Source: Siphonobacter sp. BAB-5405 (GTDB lineage: Bacteria > Bacteroidota > Bacteroidia > Cytophagales > Spirosomataceae). From it: DNA of 64,000 nucleotides. The position numbers and the translations under genes are program-made. The notes beneath the pieces are model-generated. The model was not told the DNA's origin and did not search any database. It was given only the letters and a program-made list of their open reading frames with translations. Each line of letters opens with the position of its first letter. Positions within the stretch are counted from its first letter, which is position 1. Location: contig NZ_NJAG01000015.1 in assembly GCF_002872335.1 (NCBI RefSeq), positions 8-64,007 of the forward strand, in the 5' to 3' direction. This document shows positions 26,618 through 35,133 of this stretch, in pieces.

Positions 26618-27868
26618 ATGCCGCTCACCGATATGCAATGCCGAACCGCAAAACCTAAAGACAAACCCTATAAGCTTTCAGATAGTGAAGGACTGTATCT
26701 TGAAGTTTTACCATCGGGTGGTCGTTACTGGCGGTTGAAGTATCGTCTCCATGGTAAAGAGAAGCGTTTCGCTATTGGTGTCTATCCTAAGGTCGGCCTT
26801 TCAGAAGCTCGCCAGGCTAAAGAAAAGATCAAGTGTGAACTCAAAGAAGGTTTGGACCCGGTGCTGGCCAGACAAGAGCGAAAACTACGGGCCGCTTTTG
26901 AGCACGGCCAAACTTTTAAATTAGTTGCCCTTGAGTGGCATAGCAAAGGCTTAGAGACTTGGGACGAACGGTATGCCAAAACTATCCTTCATCGGTTAGA
27001 GAAATATGTGTTTGATGAACTCGGAATGTATCCGGTTCATCTTCTTAAACCCTTGACAGTCTTAGGTTGTCTCCAAAAAATTGAAAAAACTGCACCTGAG
27101 ATGGCCCGCCGGGTAAAGCAGCTGATTAGCCATATCTGTCGTTATGCTATCGTTACAGGTCGAACCGAAACGGATCCGACCATTGGCCTTGAAACCGTTC
27201 TCAAGCGTTACAAAAAAGGCCACTTCGCTTCATTGGATATTGATGAATTGCCTGCCTTCATCATATCGCTTCATGACCATAAAGCACGTCTCTATCGCCA
27301 AACGTATCTAGCGATCTGTTTTCTATTTTTTACGTTTGTGAGAACCAGCGAACTCGTTGAAGCGAAATGGGCAGAATTTGATTTTGATCAGGCGATGTGG
27401 ACGATACCTTCTGAACGAATGAAAATGCGTAGCCCGCATTTAGTTCCGTTATCTCGTCAGGCCTTGGACATCTTAAATGAACTTCAAGAAATGAATGGAA
27501 AACGGGAGTATGTCTTTCCAAGTCTTCCAAGGCCCCTTAAGCCCATGAGTAAAGGGGCGATCCTGATAGCCCTTAAACGTATGGGCTATAGCGGACGTAT
27601 GACAGGACATGGCTTTCGTGCCTTAGCTTTAGGCATTTTGAAAGAAAAACTGGGTTATTCGCATGAAGTTGCGGATCGACAATTGGCCCATGCTCCGAGA
27701 AGTAGCACCGACAGGGCCTATGACCGCGCTAAGTTTCTACCTCAGCGAATTCAAATGATGCAAGATTATTCAGACTATCTTGATAAAGTTTACTTAAACG
27801 CATTACAGGCACAGTCCTATCATATTAGAACTGTGCCTATATACAAGGATCAGAAAAACTCAGAGTAA
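26618..27868 (+). CDS. Second tyrosine integrase, P4/DUF4102 type
   Basis: About 416 residues from the ATG at 26618, which follows a good ribosome binding site (AAGGAAGGGAG). The N-terminus MPLTDMQCRTAKPKDKPYKL then SDSEGLYLEVLPSGGRYW and FAIGVYPKVGLSEAR are typical of the P4-type arm-binding domain. The catalytic set is complete: R in FVRTSELVEAKW, H-x-x-R in GHGFRALALG, H in QLAHAPRS and Y in RAYDRAKFLP. It differs from the main integrase in family. It lies at the right edge of the AT-rich ssp block but is itself less AT-rich, which suggests that the ssp cassette or its right neighbour came with this integrase. Confidence 0.92.
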   Translation: MPLTDMQCRTAKPKDKPYKLSDSEGLYLEVLPSGGRYWRLKYRLHGKEKRFAIGVYPKVGLSEARQAKEKIKCELKEGLDPVLARQERKLRAAFEHGQTFKLVALEWHSKGLETWDERYAKTILHRLEKYVFDELGMYPVHLLKPLTVLGCLQKIEKTAPEMARRVKQLISHICRYAIVTGRTETDPTIGLETVLKRYKKGHFASLDIDELPAFIISLHDHKARLYRQTYLAICFLFFTFVRTSELVEAKWAEFDFDQAMWTIPSERMKMRSPHLVPLSRQALDILNELQEMNGKREYVFPSLPRPLKPMSKGAILIALKRMGYSGRMTGHGFRALALGILKEKLGYSHEVADRQLAHAPRSSTDRAYDRAKFLPQRIQMMQDYSDYLDKVYLNALQAQSYHIRTVPIYKDQKNSE

Positions 27869-27878
27869 TAATACAGGA

Positions 27879-28646
27879 TCATAGGGAACGCATTTGGCTC
27901 TCTGTTAAAGGAATAATCAAGTTTTCTCCTTTTTTGACGTAGTTTCTAGTTTTTCCATTCGCCCTCATGAGATTCTTCAGCGTAACATTGTACTTTTTTG
28001 CGACAACGCTCAGAATGTCTCTAGGTCCAACCGTATGCACAACTTTTAAGTTAGATCTGTTGACACTTCTACTTGTTTTAGTAGGCTCAGAAAGTGCTTT
28101 CTTTTTATAGCAGACTATTGTGTCGGTCTGTATAGGCTTTCTTCTGTGAACAATACTGTCATTGCGTATGATATATTCCGAATATAGAATTGGCTTTCCG
28201 TTTTCATCCTCAAAGACTTCAGATTGATACTTACTCCCCTGAACATTTTCTTTGAATTGATCCTCTTCGCTTTGAATTATGATCAAATATGGATGCCTTT
28301 CTTCAGAATCATTAGCTTTAGATAGGTTTCTGTTGTTCGGAATCTTAGAAGCTTTGGTTGGGCTTCTTGAACGAGGCGTATTGTCTACATGCTCTTCTTC
28401 TTCTTTTTGCTCATTTTGAGAGGTATCTTTTTCTATACCCGTGACCTTAGGCAAAGCTGGATAATTGAAGCTCAGTTTCAGTACTATTAGGCCTATGCCT
28501 ACGGCAAAAGCAAAGCCTAAGAAACTTCCGCTTAACAGCCTTGTGATTTTAGTCAATTTGAGGGTGAAGTCATACAGGTCATCCATGAATGACCTTCCTT
28601 CTTCATTTGATTCCTTCTGACGGTTAAAATCTTTGTCTTCTGCCAT
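27879..28646 (-). CDS. LysM-domain membrane protein
   Basis: A 255-residue protein. A membrane helix spans about residues 38-58 (SGSFLGFAFAVGIGLIVLKL). A variable acidic middle follows, with DNTPRSRSPTKASKIPNN. The C-terminus about residues 203-250 is a LysM domain: VVHTVGPRDILSVVAKKYNV then TLKNLMRANGKTRNYVKKGE. LysM binds peptidoglycan or other GlcNAc polymers, so the domain should lie in the periplasm. It starts convergent to the integrase and divergent from the next gene across a dyad. Role unknown. Confidence 0.85.
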   Translation of the reverse strand: MAEDKDFNRQKESNEEGRSFMDDLYDFTLKLTKITRLLSGSFLGFAFAVGIGLIVLKLSFNYPALPKVTGIEKDTSQNEQKEEEEHVDNTPRSRSPTKASKIPNNRNLSKANDSEERHPYLIIIQSEEDQFKENVQGSKYQSEVFEDENGKPILYSEYIIRNDSIVHRRKPIQTDTIVCYKKKALSEPTKTSRSVNRSNLKVVHTVGPRDILSVVAKKYNVTLKNLMRANGKTRNYVKKGENLIIPLTESQMRSL

Positions 28647-28677
28647 GATGAAGCTGTTTAGGAGTTTAAAACATGAT

Positions 28678-28711
28678 TCACATTCAAATTAAAATTTTAA
28701 CTTGAATGTGA
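28678..28711. promoter_or_regulatory. Dyad in the promoter region of the LysM gene
   Basis: Ten-bp arms TCACATTCAA / TTGAATGTGA are separated by 14 AT-rich bases and lie 32 bp upstream of the LysM start, between two divergent genes. It could be an operator or a weak terminator. Confidence 0.5.
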
Positions 28712-28905
28712 GTTATGTTTTTTTAATATAATTTCCTAGCTTCACTGAAACTTAATTTCTTTAAATTGAAATAATTATATAATATATTGATATAATTATG
28801 ATTAGACCAAGAATTCAAAATTCTCCTGAACAACATCCTGGTAAACTCAGAAGTAAGGTTGACTCGCCTATTAGTCATAAGCAAAATGGCCACAGAGGTG
28901 GTAAA

Positions 28906-29487
28906 ATGGCTAAAGCACAAAAGAGTCTAAAAAATAAAGCTCAGAGAGGGGTAAGGCTAAAAGCCAAGACTCCTCAACATAGTTTAATCACTGCAACTAT
29001 CTCTTCTATTGAGCAGGACTATGAAAAGCGAGGCATACATACTCTAGTTTTTGATGATCCCGTAATCTCCCTATTGGCAGTTATAAGGGAAAAGGGTGTG
29101 ATAAAAGGTGTCAATCTCGCCTCGAAAATTCAAGACCCTGACTTTAGGTTTTTGTCGAAAGCAGAACCAGAGCTGAGTAGACAAATTGCAGACACCTTAG
29201 CTGAATTTGCCCAGCATGTTAAAGAAGTAACAGTTAGTGAGGCAGCTAGAAAACGAGGTAATGCGAGTGGAGAGAAACGTTCTTTAAAAGCAGATGAGTT
29301 CGCAATTAACACATATCATATTATAGAGAAATTAAAAGCGGAAGAGAATATAGCTACAATTGAGGATATGGTTAAAATACTTAACGAAAAAGGTATTGAA
29401 ACCCCAAGGGGTAAAGGGAAATGGCATATACAGACCTTGTACAATGTTACAAATAGATATAAAGAGCTCAATACTCAGCCTGAGTAA
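28906..29487 (+). CDS. Orphan recombinase-C-terminal-like protein
   Basis: About 193 residues starting MAKAQKSLKNKAQRGVRLKA after a ribosome-binding-like AGAGGTGG. The C-terminus carries SEAARKRGNASGEKRSLKAD and MVKILNEKGIETPRGKGKW followed by HIQTLYNVTNR, which closely resembles the DNA-binding tail of small serine recombinases, including the one at 14100 (GVPTFRGNAQWHASTV). The catalytic N-terminal domain is missing: no YxRVS motif. It may be a DNA-binding regulator evolved from a recombinase. An upstream in-frame ATG at 28798 is less likely. Confidence 0.65.
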   Translation: MAKAQKSLKNKAQRGVRLKAKTPQHSLITATISSIEQDYEKRGIHTLVFDDPVISLLAVIREKGVIKGVNLASKIQDPDFRFLSKAEPELSRQIADTLAEFAQHVKEVTVSEAARKRGNASGEKRSLKADEFAINTYHIIEKLKAEENIATIEDMVKILNEKGIETPRGKGKWHIQTLYNVTNRYKELNTQPE

Positions 29488-29496
29488 TAAAGAATC

Positions 29497-29547
29497 ATTT
29501 TACAAAAGAGGCCCTGCTAGTAACCAGCAGGGCCTCTTTTGTAAAAT
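29497..29547. terminator. Strong bidirectional terminator
   Basis: Perfect 22-bp arms at 29497-29518 and 29526-29547 with a 7-nt loop, GC-rich centre (GAGGCCCTGCT / AGCAGGGCCTC) and AT-rich outer part, so it works on both strands. It follows the recombinase-like gene by 10 bp. Confidence 0.9.
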
Positions 29548-29757
29548 TTACACGAGACGCATTTGCAAATCATTTCATAGCATATGTGGCAGAGATATTA
29601 TTAAATAGGTCTAACCATGTTTAATGGTCATTAATCAACCTTGCATTGAATTGACATTCTATGATCAAATCCGGTATCTGCCTGAGCTGCAAGTAGAAAT
29701 TACCCAGCGTGAGTTCTGCTTATATGGTTTCTTCTTTTCAAAAGGAAAGATTGTTGA

Positions 29758-29958
29758 ATGCCTAACAAAAAACAGTTGGCTCCTGAGCCTTTAATGGACC
29801 GTAAAAGTGCGGCCCGCTACTTACGCGTATCGCCAGGTACGCTCGCCGTTTGGGATTGCACCAAACGCTATAATCTCAAACATATCAAGATCGGACGCTC
29901 CGTGCGCTATCGCAAATGCGATCTGGATCAATTCCTCGAAGAGCGACTCTGCTCTTAA
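29758..29958 (+). CDS. Excisionase-like helix-turn-helix protein
   Basis: A 66-residue DNA-binding protein with PLMDRKSAARYLRVSPGTLA followed by VWDCTKRYNLKHIKIGRSVR then YRKCDLDQFLEERL, the MerR-like winged helix typical of excisionase-family helix-turn-helix proteins. It may control excision or the genes downstream. First gene of a plus-strand run with the Toprim, RadC and ArdC genes. Confidence 0.88.
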   Translation: MPNKKQLAPEPLMDRKSAARYLRVSPGTLAVWDCTKRYNLKHIKIGRSVRYRKCDLDQFLEERLCS

Positions 29959-30038
29959 AAAAGAAGCGGGAAAGATCTGTTCTGAGAAAACATATCTTTC
30001 CCTAATTCCCTATCCACCCACGTCTTTCGGAGCTCGCT

Positions 30039-30956
30039 ATGGATAACGAACCTGGCAACACTATACCTATGTCTATGATTATGGACAAGTTGAATATTTG
30101 TCCTAATCATAAAACGAAAAACGAATCTTTTTATCCTTCGCCCTTTCATCCCCAGCAGCTTCCTACATTTTCCATCAAAACGAATACGAATGAATGGTAT
30201 GACGAAAGCCTAGAAACGGGCGGAACGCTCATCGATTTTGTGTGTGCATATCTCGCTTTCCAAAAGGAAGCCTCTACGAAAGCGGATGCAACGCGCTGGA
30301 TATATAATATGGTTCGCATACCGGAGCACCTACCACTGGCTCTTCAAGGAAACGAAAAGCGACATCAACGCGAAGACGCTCCGCTGGTGTTCAAAAAAGC
30401 CGGACTCATCGAGCATCTAGGCCTTATTCGCTATCTGGAAAAGCAGGGCATTCCCTTGGCAGTTGCCCAGCAGCATCTCAAGCAGGTCTATATACTCCAT
30501 AAGAAAACCAGAAAGCATCTCTTCGTTTTAGGCTTTGATAACGAAGAGGGCGGCTACGAATTACGCAATCCTTTCTTTAAAGGCTGCCTTCGGCCCAAAG
30601 CACTATCCTTCATTCGAGGCAGCGTTCCCGGTACGGCTACTGTGCACGTTTTTAAGAGCTGCTGGGATTTTCTCTCAGCTCGAACTAGAAATATAGCCCC
30701 GTTTAAGTCAGATAGTTTGGTCTTGAATGCGTACGAGTGTTTAGGGCAGGTGTATCCTTATTTGCAGCATTACGGCTACCGAACGTTGTATTCCTGGATG
30801 GATCATGATGCAGCGGGTAGACAAGCCACGGCTTATCTTTCGCACTCGATCCACTCCATCGAAGGCCTGCATCATAAGACGATGAGTCCAGTCTTCGCTC
30901 CGCACCGGGATGTACACACGTGGCATTTAGCCCGGCTTGGGAACGCGGAGGCCTAG
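30039..30956 (+). CDS. Toprim-domain primase-like protein
   Basis: A 305-residue protein. The N-terminal part (LNICPNHKTKNESFYPSPFH then TNEWYDESLETGGTLIDFVC) resembles the CHC2 zinc-finger region of DNA primase, but the metal-binding cysteines are mostly lost. The C-terminal Toprim fold has SWMDHDAAGRQATAYL with the catalytic D255-x-D257. Such proteins are standard on Bacteroidota conjugative and mobilizable elements, likely for DNA processing. The next gene begins directly at its stop codon. Confidence 0.82.
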   Translation: MDNEPGNTIPMSMIMDKLNICPNHKTKNESFYPSPFHPQQLPTFSIKTNTNEWYDESLETGGTLIDFVCAYLAFQKEASTKADATRWIYNMVRIPEHLPLALQGNEKRHQREDAPLVFKKAGLIEHLGLIRYLEKQGIPLAVAQQHLKQVYILHKKTRKHLFVLGFDNEEGGYELRNPFFKGCLRPKALSFIRGSVPGTATVHVFKSCWDFLSARTRNIAPFKSDSLVLNAYECLGQVYPYLQHYGYRTLYSWMDHDAAGRQATAYLSHSIHSIEGLHHKTMSPVFAPHRDVHTWHLARLGNAEA

Positions 30957-31433
30957 ATGACATCAGAAGCTTTGGATCTGACCTCTCTTTTAAAAGTCAA
31001 TGAGGTCGAACTTGTTTATCGCAATCCCATACCATACGAGCGCCGACTTCAGGTCTGCTCCTCACAAGCTGCGTACTACATTCTTCGCCAAACTTGGAAT
31101 GAAAACCGCATTGAACTCGTCGAAGAGTTTAGAATCCTGCTGTTGAACCAGCAAAATCATTGCCTGGGCGTTTCGACGATTTCGTCGGGCGGGTTAGCAT
31201 CCTGCCTGGCGGATCCCCGTCTCATTTTTGCTACGGCTCTCAAAGCCGGAGCGACCAGCTTGATTGTGGCACACAACCATCCTAGCGGCAACCTGACACC
31301 CAGCTACGCCGATAAAACTTTAACGACGAAGTTGCAGGAAGGCGGTAGGATACTCGACATTGCCATTTTAGACCATCTTATCATCACGCCCCAGCATTAT
31401 CGGTCTTTAGCCGATGAGGGCTTGTTGCCTTAA
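30957..31433 (+). CDS. RadC-like JAB/MPN domain protein
   Basis: A 158-residue protein with the JAMM metal site LIVAHNHPSGNLTPSYADK (H106, H108, D119), the signature of the RadC family. Other conserved blocks are LLLNQQNHCLGVSTISSGG and AILDHLIITPQHYRSLADEG. It lacks the N-terminal helix-hairpin-helix domain of chromosomal RadC, as is usual for copies on mobile elements. Start codon directly follows the Toprim stop codon, so they are one operon. Confidence 0.92.
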   Translation: MTSEALDLTSLLKVNEVELVYRNPIPYERRLQVCSSQAAYYILRQTWNENRIELVEEFRILLLNQQNHCLGVSTISSGGLASCLADPRLIFATALKAGATSLIVAHNHPSGNLTPSYADKTLTTKLQEGGRILDIAILDHLIITPQHYRSLADEGLLP

Positions 31434-31646
31434 GCGTGAAACGGGTTTGGAAGCGGTACATCAATCAAGCCTGCCATCGTCAATCGGGTTTATGGCCAGG
31501 AATGTACCCGGCCCGCTCGCTTTCACAGACCACAATTTCCCCCGGCTTTCAGCCTTCCTCGCGAGCCAAAATTCTGGCCGGTGCACTCACTTGATAGCCG
31601 AGTCATTTCATTCCTGTAAACCCTCTCTTGACATGGAGCTTTCCTC

Positions 31647-32579
31647 ATGACCCGTACGTCACTTTCCGTTTCTTCTCATCACATCAGCGATGCATCCCCT
31701 CCCACCAACGATCTTTATGCCCGCATCACCGGTAAAATCATGGCAGATTTAGAGCAGGGCCAGCTTACATGGCGTAAGCCCTGGAACGCCGAACACCTGA
31801 ACGGTCACCTCATGCGACCGTTACGTTGGAATCAGGAATATTATACAGGCATCAACACGTTGCTGCTTTGGAGCACCGCCGCTGAAAAAGGGTATCTGTC
31901 TCCCTACTGGATGACTTTCAAACAGGCATTGGAGTTAAAAGCCAACGTCAGAAAAGGCGAGAAAGGCTCACTCGTGGTATATGCCAATACCATGACGCGG
32001 GAGGAAGAAGATGCCTCGGGAGAAATTACGACCCGTTCCATTCCGTTCTTAAAATCCTATACGGTTTTTAATGCCCAGCAAATTGAAGGGCTGGACGAAC
32101 GATTTTATACCGCTCCACCGCCGAAAGAAACATCCGCAGTAACTCGCAATGAAACCTTAGACCGCTTCTTTGCCGAGACCAAAGCGGATATTTATACGGG
32201 TACGCAGGCTTCGTACTCGATCACGACGGATCGCGTGCAAATGCCGCCCCTCGAAAGCTTTGAAAGCACCGAAAGCTACTACGCCGTACTGGCCCATGAA
32301 ATCACGCACTGGACCCGTCACCCCAGCCGCCTCAATCGGGATCTGGGCCGAAAAAACTACGGGGATGCAGGCTATGCCAAAGAAGAACTGGTAGCTGAAC
32401 TCGGAGCTTGCTTTTTGGCGGCTGATCTGGGCTTTGAACCTATGCCCGAAAGCCAGCATGCCGCTTATATTCAATCTTGGCTGGACGTGCTTAAACAGGA
32501 TAAACGCTTTATCGTTCAGGCGGCTTCTCATGCTCAGAAAGCGGCTGAGTACCTACACGCCCTACAACCGTCAGCCTAG
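31647..32579 (+). CDS. ardC: ArdC-like antirestriction protein
   Basis: A 310-residue protein with an N-terminal single-strand DNA-binding domain (NDLYARITGKIMADLEQGQL then TWRKPW) and a C-terminal zincin-type metallopeptidase domain with H217-EITH221 and the downstream E in EELVAELGACFLAADLGF. ArdC proteins protect incoming conjugative DNA from restriction. It is separated from the RadC gene by about 210 bp in which no gene is seen. The ATG at 31647 is the only good start. Confidence 0.92.
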   Translation: MTRTSLSVSSHHISDASPPTNDLYARITGKIMADLEQGQLTWRKPWNAEHLNGHLMRPLRWNQEYYTGINTLLLWSTAAEKGYLSPYWMTFKQALELKANVRKGEKGSLVVYANTMTREEEDASGEITTRSIPFLKSYTVFNAQQIEGLDERFYTAPPPKETSAVTRNETLDRFFAETKADIYTGTQASYSITTDRVQMPPLESFESTESYYAVLAHEITHWTRHPSRLNRDLGRKNYGDAGYAKEELVAELGACFLAADLGFEPMPESQHAAYIQSWLDVLKQDKRFIVQAASHAQKAAEYLHALQPSA

Positions 32580-32615
32580 TTCAAACTACTCTATATCTTT
32601 GAATAGAGGAGTATA

Positions 32616-33404
32616 TCAAATACGATCTGAAAAATTAACGGGGATCTTGAAGCCAGCGGCTTTTAACTCACGTACCAGTTTTGCTTTCCACTTACCAGCT
32701 TTATCATAGGTCTGATAAACCACACCAGTAAAATCACTGGGTTGTTCAATAGCTTCTTCAGGGTGTAGTACAAAGACATTTTTGCGGCCTAATTTGGCTA
32801 AAAAATAGCCCAGCTCTAATACAACGTTCTGCCGTGCTCTCGGCTTTGTTGGTGCATCTTTGTTGCTACGGCCTTTTACACGCAGACGCCCTTCATCATC
32901 CGCTGAACAAAGAATCACAGCATATTCACAGCGATCAGCCTCTTTAATGAATTTCTCGATCACCGTCTGACCACCATCATCTTCCCGTTCTAATATAACC
33001 GTTGGCAATCCCAATCCTCTTAAGGCACTCTGAACATTGTCACGCATGGATAAGTCCCTACCATGAACGATAAATATTGATTTATTTTCCTTATCAATCA
33101 ATCGCAGAAGATTGATAAGACCTGTTCGCAATTCTTTTAATGCTTGATCTGAAATCCATGAACCCTGACGGCTGTTGGAGTCAGGTAATTTAGATTTTAG
33201 TTCAGCAAGTTTCCTTCCATACGACGCCCCATTGGTTAGATTAGGATGTTTTGTTAACCATCCAGAAAGGCCCGAAAGTAAAGTACTTAATTGTTTCGCC
33301 GGGGGCGTCTGCTTTGAGATGGTCTGAAAGCCATTTGATAATCCTATATCTAGGGTATTGGCTTTCTCTATTAATTGACGAAGCTTTGTCTTGTCTAAAT
33401 GCAT
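32616..33404 (-). CDS. TIR-like nucleotide-binding protein (CAP12/Pycsar-TIR type)
   Basis: A 262-residue protein with a helical N-terminus of about 105 residues, not recognised, and a C-terminal TIR-like domain: KSIFIVHGRDLSMRDNVQSA, then GLPTVILEREDDGGQTVIEK, then CEYAVILCSADDEGR, RARQNVVLELGYFLAKLGR, and HPEEAIEQPSDFTGVVYQ. Domains of this type (PF10137) act as NADases in Pycsar and CBASS defence. No cyclase is adjacent, so the signal is unknown; the N-terminal part may sense it. Convergent with ardC. Confidence 0.82.
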   Translation of the reverse strand: MHLDKTKLRQLIEKANTLDIGLSNGFQTISKQTPPAKQLSTLLSGLSGWLTKHPNLTNGASYGRKLAELKSKLPDSNSRQGSWISDQALKELRTGLINLLRLIDKENKSIFIVHGRDLSMRDNVQSALRGLGLPTVILEREDDGGQTVIEKFIKEADRCEYAVILCSADDEGRLRVKGRSNKDAPTKPRARQNVVLELGYFLAKLGRKNVFVLHPEEAIEQPSDFTGVVYQTYDKAGKWKAKLVRELKAAGFKIPVNFSDRI

Positions 33405-34033
33405 TAGTGGTAAGTGAATTATTATATATAATCTAAAATAAGAACTATTTTTTCTTTTCCCTAGGGTTGACTAAAAATACACTGTTTCGCCATAGCCCTT
33501 GCCTATGGTAAATGTGAAGCCAACAAACCAATCTTTTTCTCTGTAGCAGCCATTTTTTCTATCGCGTAAATAACCGCCATTACTCTTAGGTATGAGATAA
33601 GAATAAATCAACCATTGCTGAGTTGCTTGGTTAACCGTGATCATTACTGTACGAACAAAAATTGAGCATTGGTATTTTTTTAGTTTTGTGTTTAGACAAG
33701 CAGTGCTTAGGGGAGATAGTTTGTAGTTAATTAAAACTATGAATATATTATTCATATAGTCTCTTGCTATCTAAAAATCCGTTCATTTATTGCTTTATAT
33801 TTGGTCTATTCTTATAAGAAGTAGCGTAAAGAATATGAAGCATAAAAACATTTTAACGCTTAGTATTGCCTTAACAGTCAAATACCCATTTATAGGCATT
33901 TTATTATTCAGTTATATTTAGTCCATTTGTTCGTATATCCAATTCAGTGTTTAAGTTTTAATTTTTACATAGCAAACTTATTTTTAACTATAAATGAGCT
34001 TGCTATACACCCATCAATTAACCTAATCTCTGT
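33405..34033. other. Gap with no clear gene
   Basis: About 630 bp, AT-rich, before the surface module. A 94-residue frame on the minus strand (33471-33755) is possible but its composition is unconvincing. No terminator or RNA recognised. Confidence 0.5.
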
Positions 34034-35086
34034 ATGAAACACATTCTACTTCTGGTAGCGGTTCTGGCATGTACATGCATGAGTGCCCATGCAAAAATCT
34101 GGCGAGTTAATAATAATAACGGAGTTGCCGCTGATTTTACCACTTTGCAGGCCGCTCATAATGGTGCAGCGTCCGGTGATACACTACACTTGGAAGGCTC
34201 ACCCACTAGTTATGGCTCGCTAACCTCAGTTAAAAAGCTGGTTATTTTAGGCCCTGGTTACTTTTTGGATCTAAATTCTGGGCTCCAGGTTTTAACACTG
34301 TCAGCAACCGTTTCAGCTGTAACCTGTAATGTAGGAGCAGAGGGTTCAATTTTTATGGGTTTAGATTTTGATAGTGGTAGTTTATCGATTTATTGCAATG
34401 ACATTACTGTAAAAAGAAATAAGTTTTCGCGTATCAGCTCAAATATTCCAGATCAAAATACAGGAGTAATTTATTTATACAATAAGCAAAACGCTAGCAC
34501 GCCCGTAACGAACATTTTAATCAATCAAAATTACGGCGTTACGATTCATATTGTCTATGCATCCAACGGTATCATCATCACCAATAACTACATAGCATAC
34601 AATGCATCTTCTGGCGAAAACACAAATGCAACAGCTTTAAGCATGCATGCAGATGCCGTTGTTATTCTGCAGAATAATATATTTCGACGGGGAAAAGTGA
34701 CGGCTCATAACAGCACCATCACCAACAACATCCTTTACGCAGGAACTTTCGAAGGAACAGGCAATCTTATTTCCAATAATATTGCGTCAGGCACGCAGTT
34801 TGGCTCGCAAAATGGCAATAAAGCGAACGTTAACATGAGTACGGTTTTCGAAGCCACTACGAATGGAGACGCCTATTGGAAATTAAAAGCCGGCTCTCCC
34901 GCTCTTGCTGCTGGTTACGGAAGTACTGCTCAAAACTCCATTGATTGCGGCATCTTTAGCGGACCAGCTCCCTATGTGCTTTCTGGGATTCCACCCATAC
35001 CTGCGATTTATTTCTTCACGAATCAACCCGTCGGCAGCAATAGTGATCCAATAGATGTAACTATTAAGGTGCGATCCAACAACTAG
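34034..35086 (+). CDS. Secreted beta-helix-like protein
   Basis: A 350-residue protein with a signal peptide (MKHILLLVAVLACTCMSAHA). The body has NNNNGVAADFTTLQAAHNGA, ILINQNYGVTIHIVYASNGI, ITNNYIAYNASSGEN and similar Asn-rich turns, as in right-handed parallel beta-helix (PbH1) proteins. The C-terminal end KVRSNN has no sorting domain. First gene of a plus-strand surface module; the CARDB gene follows after 47 bp. Confidence 0.78.
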   Translation: MKHILLLVAVLACTCMSAHAKIWRVNNNNGVAADFTTLQAAHNGAASGDTLHLEGSPTSYGSLTSVKKLVILGPGYFLDLNSGLQVLTLSATVSAVTCNVGAEGSIFMGLDFDSGSLSIYCNDITVKRNKFSRISSNIPDQNTGVIYLYNKQNASTPVTNILINQNYGVTIHIVYASNGIIITNNYIAYNASSGENTNATALSMHADAVVILQNNIFRRGKVTAHNSTITNNILYAGTFEGTGNLISNNIASGTQFGSQNGNKANVNMSTVFEATTNGDAYWKLKAGSPALAAGYGSTAQNSIDCGIFSGPAPYVLSGIPPIPAIYFFTNQPVGSNSDPIDVTIKVRSNN

Positions 35087-35133
35087 GCACTAAGCATATT
35101 CTTTCTCCGTCAATCTACTAGAATACTGCTGGT

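Noticed and set aside
31434-31646. Possible small gene between the RadC-like and ArdC genes
   Set aside because: A frame exists but overlaps the RadC end and reads as low-quality, Ser/Pro-rich chance sequence.
33471-33755. 94-residue frame on the minus strand before the surface module
   Set aside because: Composition and lack of any domain-like pattern make it look like a chance frame in AT-rich DNA.
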